In this document: positions 22,706 to 33,410 of the stretch, piece after piece | Numbering within the stretch: the stretch's first letter is position 1 | Layout: each line of letters opens with the position of its first letter | DNA from: Ustulina deusta | Lineage: Eukaryota > Ascomycota > Sordariomycetes > Xylariales > Xylariaceae | DNA: 64,000 nucleotides | Assembly (NCBI GenBank): GCA_023159155.1 | Contig: JAJNNX010000086.1 | Location: forward strand, 26,085 to 90,084 | Direction of reading: 5' to 3' | Notes under the pieces: generated by a model | The model's database searches: none | What the model saw: the letters and a program-made list of their open reading frames with translations, nothing else | Told to the model about the DNA's origin: nothing | Position numbers and translations under genes: made by a program

Positions 22706-24448
22706 TTACAGTGACCATGTGGCCAATATCCTCTCGGCCCCCTTCTCGGCGGCCACCATAACGCCAAACTGCGGGTTGACGGTCAACGGCGAGACGATGG
22801 ACGCGTCAACGACGAAGATATTGGTCGTGCCAATGACTCTCGTGTTCGCGTCGACGCAGCGGCCAATCCGACAGGAGCTAGACCAATGCTGCACAGAGCC
22901 CACGGCGTACGCGGAAGGGGTGGTGATATAATTGTAAATTTCCTGCACGGTGGCGTGTCGGGGTATATTCAAGGGTGTAAGCCCGGTCCGGGAGGGGGCC
23001 TGCGGGGTCGAACTCGGGAGATGCTGGAAGATCTCATGGATGAATTTGGCAATGTTCATGCCGTCCTGCGGATGGGAGTAGTACACGCCGGAACCAGCTG
23101 TGGGGACAAATTGACCATCGCTTGAGAGAACGACTCGTCCGGCTGACAACAATCCCGAAGTGCCGTATACATTCATCGTGATCGTGTTGTTGCCGGTGTA
23201 GCCGCTGTACCCGGACGAGTCGATTGTTCCCTGCACCCCGGTCCTGCTACCGTCCGGGTTAGGGACGTAGCCCCAGAAGACAGAGGTCTGCGAAGCAAAG
23301 GCATAGGGACCGCTGCGGTTTTTCAGGTATAGGTCTTTGTCAGACGGCACCGGGTTATCGTAGCTATGTGTGTACGATTTTATCGCCGGCCCGGAGAGCT
23401 CGATGAAGGTATTGGGATTATCAAAGAGGCCTTCGCCCACCTCGCGGTTGACGACCCAGTTGGAACGGGATGTTGATGCCGCCGGCAACTGGGACAGGAT
23501 GTCAGACGGGCCAATGCCAGAATGCATGAGAAGACCCGGTGACGCGATTGCGCCTGCACTAACGATGACTCGTCCACCGAGCGAAAGCGGGATGGTGACG
23601 TTGTGGTTATTCACGGTAGCCAGGACGCCAGAAGCAATTCCGCGGATTTGTTGAATACTTCGGACCCTCACACTCGTCTCCAAGTGGAAACTCTTGCGCT
23701 TCAAGGCATCCTGAAGATGAGTGCGTACGGGCCCTCCTCTCTGGCCGTCGATATAGTTGTAGGCCGGTCTCCCGAATACCCTGTCCTTTTTGTTCGGTTC
23801 AGCATTGAAGGACACATTCGAAAACCCGGCAGAATCCACCAGCCACTCTTTAGCTGCTTTGTAGCCGCTCTGTAAGTAAAATTTGTCATCGCGAGAGTAC
23901 GCCGTCACGGACTTCTGCTTTGCCAATAGCCTCCTGGTAGCGTTTCGAACGTCGGCACTCTTCCACCCTTTAGGGTGATAATTGTCCCAGTCCGACGCCG
24001 GGGGCTGGAAATACAGGCCCGCGTTGATGGCGCTGTTGCCGCCAATGGTGCATGCTTGGTAGCTATTGACGATCCCTGGTGGACAAAGAAGGGTTTTGCT
24101 GCCGCTGAAGATGCTTTTGTCTAGTGAAAATTAGCGCACTGTTTGGGTCGCCATCTCAAAGTTGTTGTAGTTACATAGTCCGGGAACATCAACACGGCTC
24201 AGCGATTGCCCAGAGAGCCACTCAGGCTTCTCTTTCCCCCCCGTGATCCCGTAAGATGGACCACCAACCTCGAGCAGAAGCGTCTTCTTCCCAGCTTCGC
24301 TAAGTCGATCTGCCACGATAATACCGGCAGTGCCTGCCCCAATGACAATGGCATCCCATTTCTGGTCTGTCCAATCCGCCAGAGGAGTTGCAGATGAGCA
24401 GGTATATAGAGAAGCAGCGGCAGCAAGCCACAATACCGGTGACTTCAT
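22706..24448 (-). CDS. Secreted GMC oxidoreductase, cellobiose-dehydrogenase-like flavin domain
   Basis: An FAD-dependent GMC oxidoreductase (CAZy AA3-type), 562 residues, two exons: 24448-24175 and 24120-22706. An apparent in-frame TAA after exon 1 lies inside a 54 bp intron (GTAACT..GCGCTAATTTTCACTAG); removing it gives the CDH-like continuation VDVPGLYKSIF. Residues 1-20 form a signal peptide (LWLAAAASLYTCSSA). The FAD-binding Rossmann motif GAGTAG is at 37-42. The second GMC signature region is ACTIGGNSAINAGLYF. The catalytic His503 (SVQHW) and Asn540 (VNPQ) pair is intact. The sequence resembles the flavodehydrogenase domain of cellobiose dehydrogenase, but there is no N-terminal cytochrome (AA8) domain and no cellulose-binding module. 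Likely substrate is an extracellular sugar or alcohol; this is inference. Confidence 0.88.
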
Positions 24449-25760
24449 ATTGTTATGGGGGAGGAAAAGGTTGAGTGCGTTCCTGAAATCTTTGATCCTT
24501 CCTCTTTATATTAGGCAAACAAAGCCGATGCCCGGGTATTAGCTCAAATACAGAGTCTACGAAGCATGGCAAACAAATATGGCCACGACAGATCTCTGCT
24601 GTGCTACTCAACTTATATGGACCGGCATAGCAGAGTGAAGTGGCCATCTTATCATAACTTGCAGCTCGTATTGATTTCACACAGCATATTAGTTCTTACA
24701 AAACATTCCTTGTCTTTCGGGATTAGTATATCTCATTATTAAATATGGACCTCGTATTGGGAAGTTCTCTAGTTTGGCTCTAGGGCATAGCTCACCAAGT
24801 CCTAGATGTCAGCTAAGCTTTGCACGGTTGTATGACCAATCGGGTCGTAGAGCGCATGTTGGCTCGGTGGGCTGATCGACGCCGAACAGCTATTTACGTG
24901 ATCACGAATAGTACAATTCGCCCCAGCTGTACCTACCCGAGACAGGGCGCGGCATTTCGAGAGATGTGGCGCCGGCTGACGTCCGATCAGCTCGATATGT
25001 GCTTTGCTTCGGTCCCGTGGGTTGCACGGAGATGCCGTATATCATCAACGTTGATGATAGAATGAGGAAGTAATACTGGGGCGAAGAGAAAGCTGTACCT
25101 ATAGGCATTGTCTAATGTTCCCGAGAGAGGAAGTAATATTGGGGCAAAAAGAAAGCTGTACCTATAGGGATTGTCTATTGCTCCCGAGATGATGTAATCC
25201 GCTAATCTACTAGTATTAGGTAACACGAACCCACTAAGATGAGCCATGAAAAATCTCTACAGTGACCCACACAGTTTTGATTGCGAAGTCGAGAACTTGA
25301 AGTATTACCTAAGTATCTAGCTGTCAAGGTAACTTTTCCACAGCTTACAAGTACATTATAACCCTTTTTTGAACCGCACTTAAGCAACGTGCAGCAAGCT
25401 CAATTCAAGTAACAAAGGTAAGGAAGCGATGCTCGGCCGGCGTACGAGTCCTTCTTCACACCCAGTGCAGACGGGCTGCGATGCAGGTAGACTACATGTA
25501 GATATTGCAAGACATCCATCTTAGGGGGTTAATGCATGCATCCGGGCTGTCCCCTCACAGCTTCTCCTCGTCGCGTGAAGATCGTCGGTAGGTACCTACC
25601 TACCTCCCTACTCAGGTATAAATCCAGACACAGCCAAGTGCTCTACCTACGCCATATCCGCAAGCACGAACTCCACAAGCAGGCGGGCGGGTAAATACCA
25701 ATCACGAGATAAATCCAAGACGAGCCCCCGAAAACACTGCATAGGTAGTCCTCCGTCGAG
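24449..25760. other. Intergenic region with 63-bp tandem duplication
   Basis: Divergent region between the GMC gene and the deaminase. It contains the 63-bp duplication at 25064-25189 and a GGTAGGTACCTACCTACC-type word at about 25586-25605, upstream of the deaminase. No gene is seen. Confidence 0.5.
25064..25189. repeat. 63-bp direct tandem duplication (two copies)
   Basis: The unit begins GAGGAAGTAATA and ends TGTTCCCGAGA or TGCTCCCGAGA. Copies at 25064-25126 and 25127-25189 differ at only a few positions (for example GGCGAAGAG against GGCAAAAAG). This suggests a fairly recent duplication. Confidence 0.8.
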
Positions 25761-26285
25761 ATGTCTCCGTTCACACCCTCACAACTCGCCCACCTCCGCC
25801 GCGCAATGGCCCTCGCAGCCGAGGCGCTCGAGGCCGGGGACGCGCCCTTCGGGTCCGTGCTGGTCTCGGACGGCGACGGCGACGGCGCCGACGCCGTCGT
25901 CCGCGAAGCGCGCAACCGCGTGCACACCATGGGCGACGCGACGCGGCACCCGGAGTTCGAGCTGGCGCGCTGGGCCGCCGCCAACATGGCGCCCTTGGCC
26001 CGCGCCGCCGCAACCGTGTACACGTCGGGCGAGCACTGCGCCATGTGTGCGGCGGCGCACGCCTGGGCCGGGCTGGGGCGCATCGTGTATGTCGCCAGCA
26101 TGGAGCAGCTCGCGGCGTGGTTGGCCGAGTTCGCTCGCGAGAACGGGGGCGCGGGGCGAGTCCTGCCGGTTGCGCCGCTTGGTGTTCAGAGTGTTGCGCC
26201 CGGGGTCCGTGTCGAGGGTCCTGTGGCCGAGCTCGAGGCTGAGGTGAAGGCTCTGCATCGTCGGTATGCGGGTTTGGCGGTGTGA
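25761..26285 (+). CDS. Cytidine/deoxycytidylate-type (nucleoside) deaminase
   Basis: A zinc-dependent deaminase of the CDA fold, 174 residues, single exon. The zinc/catalytic motifs are H63-P-E65 and the cysteine motif at residues 92-96 (HCAMC, Cys93 and Cys96). The first is the H[AP]E proton shuttle, the second the C-x-x-C; the residue before the first Cys is His rather than the usual Pro. The position of ALEAGDAPFGSVLV and of YTSGEHC before the C-x-x-C is typical of guanine deaminase/TadA-like nucleoside deaminases. The substrate cannot be fixed from sequence. A DGDGDGAD low-complexity insertion lies at about 37-44, coded by a GAC-GGC repeat. GC content is far above the neighbours. The start ATG is the first available. 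Confidence 0.82.
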   Translation: MSPFTPSQLAHLRRAMALAAEALEAGDAPFGSVLVSDGDGDGADAVVREARNRVHTMGDATRHPEFELARWAAANMAPLARAAATVYTSGEHCAMCAAAHAWAGLGRIVYVASMEQLAAWLAEFARENGGAGRVLPVAPLGVQSVAPGVRVEGPVAELEAEVKALHRRYAGLAV

Positions 26286-26943
26286 TATCTATCTAGTGAG
26301 CGAGCTGACCTGCTTTGGTTGCCCCTCTATATACACCGGCCGTGAGAAGGAAAAATAATAATGATAATACCACATTGGCCAACCTGGCTTGATTACATGA
26401 TCTAAACTAGGGTTGTCGCAAGTCACTGAAGTCCAGCTGGTGATGGTTGTACCAAGCCACTTCAGTTTTGCTGGCGTTAGGCTATGCGACTCTTCTCAAG
26501 TTTATCAGCGAATGCAAAACCTTGGTATTAGGAAGAAAGCAAAAAACAGCTTCCGTTCTACAGTTAAATAACTATGGCAATTATTAATATCGCTAAAAAA
26601 ATCTTAGACAACTTGTGGGTTATAAAAAGGTTACTTCAACAGTCAACCCGTGCTATAAATCTAGTGATCAAACTATCTATATAAGAGCCCGGCCGGTAAG
26701 AGAGCAAGCATCAAGCTAGAAAAGATAATACACACGATCCTTGCCTGCTCCCTAATAACATTAACACATTAGATTTTACAAACAAGCGCATAGGCCCTGT
26801 ACAGTCTATATTACATTATGCCATGCCTTTGGCGAAGGAGGGGTATCAATGAGGAATGTCCCATCTATCAGTTGCGGCCGTGGTAACCAAACTGGACTCC
26901 GATCTCACATTTCCTATTCGCCTCGAGCCAGAGAACGACGCCA
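26286..26943. other. Convergent intergenic region
   Basis: 650 bp between the 3' ends of the deaminase and rtc1 genes, with an A+T-richer patch near 26520-26640. No feature could be supported. Confidence 0.5.
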
Positions 26944-29900
26944 CTACCGCCGATCATCAGCAGGCCCAGCGAACTTGACGCTCTTCCTGCGTTCCCTTTC
27001 AACTCCTCCGTTGCCGGTTGCGAAACTACCGCCCCGCGAAGGGCTAGAGCTCAATATGCCCATAAGGCCACCGGACTTTTCGTTCTTCTCGTGGCCATTG
27101 CCGGCGAGAACTTCGCGAACCGTTTCCACGGCTCGGCTTTGTGGGATTTCGAGGGTGTCCCCTCTCACGCTACCAGCAGGGGTAGGAACAATCGACGCGT
27201 CCCCTGGTAGCGTTTGTTTGTTGTCGACTTTCTGGAGATCGGTAATGACGCCACGGTACTGTTCCCGCACAGCCCGTCCCAGCTCCTCAGTCCGCGCTGT
27301 ACTGCTTTCGTTCCGCCACCGTCCAGGAAGGCAAGCGTGACCACAGCCGTCAAAGGGGCAACAGCCATCACTATTTGTTTGCGGGGAGTCATCCTCAAAT
27401 AGGTCTGGTCTCGTAGTTTCGAGAAGTATATTCGTTCTCGAGGATGTGACGGGCGCGTGCCAATCCTGGAGGCAGCTGGCGTGACCACCGTGTGAACATC
27501 CGGGACAATACCACCAAACCGAGAGACTTGAGACCTCCGATTGGGTTGAAGTTGTACTCAAGCCTTCATTGACGGTGAGCGACGTCAATTCTGAGGCTAC
27601 CTCACGGTGCCCACAGACTGCGCAAGGTGCTACAAGTGCACAGCAACGCTCGCATTTCCAGATTTCTGAGCCTTCTGGTGAAGAGCGGCTGACCTCTCGA
27701 GGTTTGTGACACTGTGCGCATGCAAAGCCAACGGCAACTCGATCTTGAGCCGGGCGGAATATAGAACAATAATTCTCACCCCAAATTTCAATACCAGAAG
27801 GCCAACCACGGAGACAGAGATTTCGTAACATCGCTGCCTCAACAAAAAGCTTCATATTCATAAGGCGGGAGTGGTGCTGCCGTAGCACAGCGGCAGCTTG
27901 GAGGGAATCAATTATATCGTCAGGGACAAGAGGCTTGAGAAGTAAGATCATGGCAGAGGCGTTGAGAGCTGAGCGTCTGCACTCAAACGCAATTGCCTGT
28001 GCTACTATTTCATATGGTTGAATGGGCGACGAATTAATATTAAGACTAGCATCAGAGCCAGTGGGGAAGGGGTAAGGAGGGTCGTCGTCCCAGGGCAAGA
28101 AGTCGGTTTCCGTGATGGTAGATGATGTATGATCTTGCGGTCGAGAAGCAATTCGGTTAAATCGAGATGCTACATCATGAATGGCTAGTGGGTTGGGTCT
28201 AGATTTTGCGGGGTGTTGAAAAACTTCAATATCAGCGGAATTGCTCTCAATAGTGTCAACAGTTGCTTGAGAGATCATGAAATCTTCTGTTAAGCTGTCC
28301 GATCCGTACCTCTCAAGGGGTCGTGGCAATGGCCAATCATGGCGCCTTGGAGATTCGTCAATTTGTCGACCCCGTATTCTACTAGCAAATTCTATTTCGC
28401 TGCTTCCATCATTCGATTCCTCTCGTCGCAGTCTGTTTGTTGTTTGCTGTAAGCTCCCTCCAGATGAGGTCCCAAGGAGGGAAGCCTGGCGACTTCCATC
28501 CGACACCGAGAACATTTGCACAAAACTCTCGTTTGAATCGAGTCTAACTGCAGGTTTTCGGCGACTATTAGGAGACCTTGGTTCCATGGGGTCAATTCTC
28601 AATGGCTCTTTCTTCTTCGGTACATCGATGGGGATTGGTAGGGTTTCGACGGCCTCTACATCATAAAAATCATAGCCTTCTGTACTCGACACCTGACTTT
28701 CTTGACTGGTGGTAGATAAGGCAGCGGAATCAAGCCGCCCGCGGGGGGCAGATCTTCCGGAGTGAACGGCCGGCGGGAGAGAGAAAGTCTCTACCTCATG
28801 AACTAGGGTTAACTTTTTCGTAGTACCTGAGTCCTCAAATATGACCTGGTCATCTTCAACCGGTCGAGCAAGGGGAGTAGGTACGTTGGATTCGCTGTCA
28901 ATCTCTTCGACGCGTCGCAACTTTCCTGGAGTCGGGCGAGTATCCAGGGAGGGCACAGATGTGGGGGGCCTCGGAGTCTCCTCGCCACTATGGCGAAGCT
29001 GAGAAGATGAACTAACCCTTGGGGCTAAGGGCCTCGCATCATCACTCTTATTTGAAAGCGGGTCGGTCCCCTTAGCATTAGTAAGACGACACGCAAGATG
29101 ATATTTTGACCTGCTTGCCAAAAGTAGGTTCATAGCATAAGACAATATACGCCATGTTTGTGCTAGCCGAAACTGACTCATGCTTTCGGCGGCCCGAGCA
29201 TATCTAGCCATGATTTTCAAGACTCTCTGATCAAGTGGCCCTGCATCTTCCGAGTTTGGGAGGTCTTTTTCGAGGATTTCGAGATACTGCTGCGAGAGAA
29301 AATGGTACGTGTCGACTTGGGTACTGCCCGGGATGCGCTTCACAGCCATGACTTGTTGGGGTTTGAAGGGAACAGTTAGCTTAATTGCTTGCTCTAATGA
29401 GATGACTTGATCTTTCATTTCAGGGCCCGAGGGCGGAGTTGTACTCAGTGATTGCACTGATCGATGTGTACCTCTTCGCTTGCCGCCAACCCGGCGCTTT
29501 GGACCCAGGAAGCTACCAATAACATCTTCTTCGGAGTCACTGCGGCTGATGCTGAGCATCTGGCCAGCAGGACTGGAGCTGAATGAGGAAGTAGGGAGCA
29601 TGTCATGCCCTTTTACGGTCACTCGGGGCCTTGATACCTGAACTCTCTCTTCGAGGAACATGAGGACCTCACCACGAGCAGAAAAATCGAGGCTCGAGAG
29701 GGGTTGACGGTCCATTACTTTGGGGGCAAAAGCGACGTCGCACTGCGCAAAGCCGTCATGGCCTGCAGCCCAGAGCAAATCCTGATCGTGCCAGAGAAGG
29801 GCACTCGGCGAAGTCTCAAACAGTTCAATCTCCTTGTAGGGCATTGTCGGGCGCGCGAGATCCCAGATGTGTACCGAATTAATGCCATTCCTCAGATTGC

Positions 29901-30906
29901 CGCCTTCATTATAGGCTACAGCGACCTGCGCGGCTCGTCGTCCCTGTGCAGTCGCAGACCATAGTCCAGGCCGCCATGAGACGGACGTTACAGGCGCCGG
30001 GGCATTAATGGTCCACTTAGCTTTCTGTCTCTTTTCGGCATTCTTAGACAAGTCCCACACATAGCATTTCCCGTCAAAACCGGCACTAATGAGGTGGTCA
30101 CCGTCAGGATGCCATGATATCGAGGAGATGCCCTTTTGGGGATCGTGAGCATTAATTTTAAGCAAGGGTGTGACAGGCTTGCGTATATCCCATTTCAATA
30201 TGGCTCCTGATTCGGTTGCACAGGCCAGCATCACGCCATCCTTGGGTGCCCACTTCAGATCGCGAACGCCGTCGGCATTGCATCGCATGGCTTGGAAGGT
30301 TCGAAAGGTGAGGCCATTGCGCCCCGCAACGGGCGCCTTGACATCGAAGCAGCGCACAACACCATCCTGACCCCCTGACAGCATCCACGTACCCCTGTGG
30401 GGATTGAAGTCGAGTTTGTTGACTTGTCGCGAGCCATCAGACGACTGGATGAACTCCAGACCCAGGCCCGAAGCCAGGCGGTTGATATCGTACATGAAGA
30501 TCTTGCCATTGGCGCATGCAGTGAAGATGGTGGGCTCGGCGCCATGATGAGTAGCGACCTTGACATCCTTGATGGACAACTGTTCCGAGGCCAGGCTCGC
30601 AGCGCTGCCCTTGTTCGCAAACTGCGATGTGATGGCAGAACGCACATCAACCCCCTCCTTTATGTTCAAGCCGTCGATGTGGATGGTCTTGAGCACATGT
30701 CGCCCTCCCAGAACAGCGACGCGGCCGTCGGGGGATCGGTCGACGCAGGCGACAGGAACGGAAGAGGGGTAGACGGCATTCTGCGAGGCATTTGGACGGT
30801 ACGCCTGGGGGTTGTGCGAGTTGGCGGCAGCAATGCCTGCATCATTGGAGATGTCGGCGTTGGGCCGGCCAAGAAGCCGCTTTATGATCTTGCCTTGGTT
30901 ATACAT
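26944..30906 (-). CDS. rtc1: RTC1/SEA2 (WDR24 homologue), SEACAT/GATOR2 subunit
   Basis: A large WD40-RING protein, 1320 residues, single exon. Family members (yeast Rtc1/Sea2, animal WDR24) sit on the vacuole membrane in the SEA/GATOR2 complex and promote TORC1 activity in amino-acid signalling. An N-terminal beta-propeller covers about residues 45-420, with WD-type repeats such as ISWHPDGDHLISAGFDGKCY, VWDL and HIWDLARP. A long Ser/Pro-rich middle, probably disordered, follows. The C-terminal zinc region runs from about 1060 (CAQCHKP, CERC, CAVCGH) to about 1190 (CPGC, H-x-x-C, CPFDGCGHAC), the RING-like end of this family. The start at 30906 begins MYNQGKIIKRLLGR. An upstream exon cannot be excluded, because an open frame continues upstream in another phase. 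Confidence 0.87.
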   Translation of the reverse strand: MYNQGKIIKRLLGRPNADISNDAGIAAANSHNPQAYRPNASQNAVYPSSVPVACVDRSPDGRVAVLGGRHVLKTIHIDGLNIKEGVDVRSAITSQFANKGSAASLASEQLSIKDVKVATHHGAEPTIFTACANGKIFMYDINRLASGLGLEFIQSSDGSRQVNKLDFNPHRGTWMLSGGQDGVVRCFDVKAPVAGRNGLTFRTFQAMRCNADGVRDLKWAPKDGVMLACATESGAILKWDIRKPVTPLLKINAHDPQKGISSISWHPDGDHLISAGFDGKCYVWDLSKNAEKRQKAKWTINAPAPVTSVSWRPGLWSATAQGRRAAQVAVAYNEGGNLRNGINSVHIWDLARPTMPYKEIELFETSPSALLWHDQDLLWAAGHDGFAQCDVAFAPKVMDRQPLSSLDFSARGEVLMFLEERVQVSRPRVTVKGHDMLPTSSFSSSPAGQMLSISRSDSEEDVIGSFLGPKRRVGGKRRGTHRSVQSLSTTPPSGPEMKDQVISLEQAIKLTVPFKPQQVMAVKRIPGSTQVDTYHFLSQQYLEILEKDLPNSEDAGPLDQRVLKIMARYARAAESMSQFRLAQTWRILSYAMNLLLASRSKYHLACRLTNAKGTDPLSNKSDDARPLAPRVSSSSQLRHSGEETPRPPTSVPSLDTRPTPGKLRRVEEIDSESNVPTPLARPVEDDQVIFEDSGTTKKLTLVHEVETFSLPPAVHSGRSAPRGRLDSAALSTTSQESQVSSTEGYDFYDVEAVETLPIPIDVPKKKEPLRIDPMEPRSPNSRRKPAVRLDSNESFVQMFSVSDGSRQASLLGTSSGGSLQQTTNRLRREESNDGSSEIEFASRIRGRQIDESPRRHDWPLPRPLERYGSDSLTEDFMISQATVDTIESNSADIEVFQHPAKSRPNPLAIHDVASRFNRIASRPQDHTSSTITETDFLPWDDDPPYPFPTGSDASLNINSSPIQPYEIVAQAIAFECRRSALNASAMILLLKPLVPDDIIDSLQAAAVLRQHHSRLMNMKLFVEAAMLRNLCLRGWPSGIEIWGENYCSIFRPAQDRVAVGFACAQCHKPREVSRSSPEGSEIWKCERCCALVAPCAVCGHREVASELTSLTVNEGLSTTSTQSEVSSLSVWWYCPGCSHGGHASCLQDWHAPVTSSRTNILLETTRPDLFEDDSPQTNSDGCCPFDGCGHACLPGRWRNESSTARTEELGRAVREQYRGVITDLQKVDNKQTLPGDASIVPTPAGSVRGDTLEIPQSRAVETVREVLAGNGHEKNEKSGGLMGILSSSPSRGGSFATGNGGVERERRKSVKFAGPADDRR

Positions 30907-32369
30907 GGCGATGGCAACGGTGACGGCGCAGTTCGGCCGGTTGAGGAGACAGTCGAGATGGCGTCATTGTTCGGATGCTCTTTCTGTCGGGCTTGCGAAA
31001 CCGTGGGCAGCGTAGTCGCCAATGCTGGAGCAGAAGACCGGTCAGTCGCGCGCGTGCATGGTTAGATGCCTAATGGAGTCGCAGAAAGCTGGCTTGTCAT
31101 CGCCCAGCAGGTGAATGGTTGATCGACGAACTGCGACGGGGTCAGCTGCACTGGAAATGCAGCGCGGATGCAGTTCGGGGTCATTTACCAGGTAGGTGCC
31201 CCACATTGGCACCTTGCCTGCAGCCTGTCAGGCAGTACCCAGTTGCACAGTATACCTAGCTGTTGTACCACAGCGAAGATGTACTATGCACACACTCTAA
31301 CCAGGGACGTTAAGGCGTCGTCGCAGTTCGAAGACCTGCGTAAGATACACTCGACCTCCCCACCTAACATACCTAAGTATTTACTGAAGTATCCAACTTC
31401 CGGACTGCCTACTTCCCCAAGCAGCGCCCACGCCTACCTATAGGGGAGGGGCCCATTTTAGGTCACTCTGCTACATAAGTGACTTAGTACACTGCAGTGT
31501 TGTAGTTCTTGTACTTGGCGGCTGGCTTAACATTACCTTGCCAAAACACTTCAGTTCCAACCTTTTTAAGCTGTGCGCTGTTAGAATAAAACCAATGTTA
31601 AGAAATAAAACAATGTTATAACAATGTTAAAATAAAAAAGAAAGACCGTTCAAATATTATAACAAAAAAATACAGTTGCAGCCATAAATATAATAGTCCA
31701 AATAATACGAAAATAGCCGCTAGCCATTATATTGCTCTAACACTTAGATACAACATATGTAACACCATACCAAAAAATCTAGCAGAGTAACCTGAAAAAA
31801 ACGTCAGTTCCACCATGTCCCCAAAAGGGGTCCGCACGGGTAGGTAGGTTGGGCTGTTTAGGTTCAAGTAGACAGTAGTACATATTTCGATGCTTATGAT
31901 TTTGAGTCTATAGGATTTATGTACCGAAACATTAGACTTGAACTCTAATCGACCTACCCTATATATCTTCCTTTGGTCTGAGTAACTCAACGAATGGTGC
32001 TATCACCTCAAAAGGTAGTTAACCATTATTATTAAGGAATAGCAGAGAGCATCCCTACCTACCCAAGCCACGGAAAAGAGGTTCCATCCGTTCGGGATGC
32101 AGACCCGAGTTTCGTGCGGACAACCCTCCGATTCAGCGAGATCGGCACATCTCCGCCGAGCCGACTGTGACATAAAGTCTGCCAGCGTGCCTATGTTCAG
32201 GGACTCTCCAGGTTGCGTGGTCTCGGTACGTAAGAGAAATAGAAAGAGGGAGAGAGAGGGAGAGAGACAAGGTCAAAAGAACTCAGGAGTATTAGATCTC
32301 GCGTGTAAATTAAATAGATAGATACCTGCCTGCCTAGTCATTTCCCCCGCCGTCTTCTTCATCGCAACC
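30907..32369. other. Intergenic region with A+T-rich patch
   Basis: Divergent region between rtc1 and the DapA-family gene. An A+T-rich island at about 31560-31740 looks like a small decayed insertion. A GA-rich microsatellite lies at 32230-32273. TACCTA/TAGGTA words occur several times. No coding region is supported. Confidence 0.5.
32230..32273 (+). repeat. GA-rich microsatellite upstream of the aldolase gene
   Basis: An interrupted run of GA/GAGG words (GGGAGAGAGAGGGAGAGAG-like), about 100 bp upstream of the start codon. Such tracts are common in fungal promoters. Confidence 0.6.
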
Positions 32370-33410
32370 ATGTCGTTTCCCAAGGTACCGCCCAGCGGGA
32401 TCTGGGCCCCCGCCATCACCTTCTTCGACCCGGAGACAGACACGCTGCTTCCAGACGACCAAGGGAAGTACTACTCGTACCTCTCCAAGTCCGGGCTCGC
32501 CGGCCTCGTGATCCTCGGCACCAACGCCGAGACCTTCCTCCTCACGCGCGAGGAGCGCAAGCAGCTGCTGCAGGTCGCCCGCGAGGCCTGCGGGCCGGAG
32601 TTTCCCATCATGGCCGGCGTGGGCGGCCACTCGACGCGCCAGGTGCTCGAGTTCATCGCCGACGCCGCTGACGCCGGCGCCAACTACGTCCTGGTGCTGC
32701 CGCCGGCGTACTTCGGCAAGGCGACCACGCCCGCCGTCATCGACGGCTTCTACGCCGACGTCGCGGCCAACAGCGCCCTGCCCGTCGTGGTGTACAACTT
32801 CCCGGGCGTCTGCAACGGCGTGGACCTCGACTCCGCCACCATCGCCCGCCTCGCCCGCCAGCACGACAACATCGTCGGCGTGAAGCTCACCTGCGGCTCC
32901 GTCGCCAAGATCACCCGCCGTGAGTTATTCATTCTCCGAGTCTTTCCTCCCAGCCAGGATAAAATCCCCTAGAAGCGACAACTGACGCAGAGCGCTGCAG
33001 TCGCCAGCGAGCTGCCACCAGAGCGCTTCGCGACCTTTGGCGGCCAGTCGGATTTCCTCATCGGCGGTCTGAGCGTCGGGTCCGCAGGCTGCATCGCGGC
33101 CTTCGCGAACGTGTTCCCGAGGAGCATCGTGCAGATCTACAAACTGTACAAGGAGGGCAAGTACGAGGACGCGCTCGCGCTGCATCGGAAGGCCGCCCTG
33201 GCCGAGCAGCCCTGCAAGTCGGGCATTGCGGCGACCAAGTACGCCGCCGCGATCAACACGGCGCGGGCCGCGGGGATCGAGGGGGCCGAGGAGAAGTTGC
33301 GGCCCAGACGGCCGTATACCGAGCCGTCCGAGGCCGCCAAGCAGAACGTCGTTGCTGAGATGGCCGAGATGGCGAGGATCGAGGAGGGCCTGAAGCTGGA
33401 AAGAAGCTAG
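32370..33410 (+). CDS. DapA-family (dihydrodipicolinate synthase-like) pyruvate aldolase
   Basis: A Schiff-base class I aldolase/dehydratase with a TIM barrel, 319 residues. Two exons: 32370-32919 and 33001-33410. Of two AG sites, only the one ending at 33000 keeps the frame; it gives ITR-LASELPP. The catalytic Lys172 is in GVKLTCGS and the barrel Tyr142 in VVVYNFPG. The loop that in DapA is G-T-T-G-E reads GTNAETFLLT (50-59). Fungal members with this loop include sugar-acid (L-2-keto-3-deoxy) aldolases and 4-hydroxy-2-oxoglutarate-type enzymes. Fungi make lysine by the aminoadipate route, so true DapA function is unlikely. The exact substrate is unknown. The first exon is very GC-rich. Confidence 0.87.

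Noticed and set aside
24131..24448. In-frame TAA suggesting the GMC oxidoreductase gene is broken
   Set aside because: The stop lies inside a canonical 54-bp intron (24121-24174) with branch site and acceptor; splicing restores the family sequence in frame.
30397..31065. 222-codon frame antisense to the start of rtc1
   Set aside because: It overlaps the conserved WD40 coding region on the other strand and has no recognisable domain.
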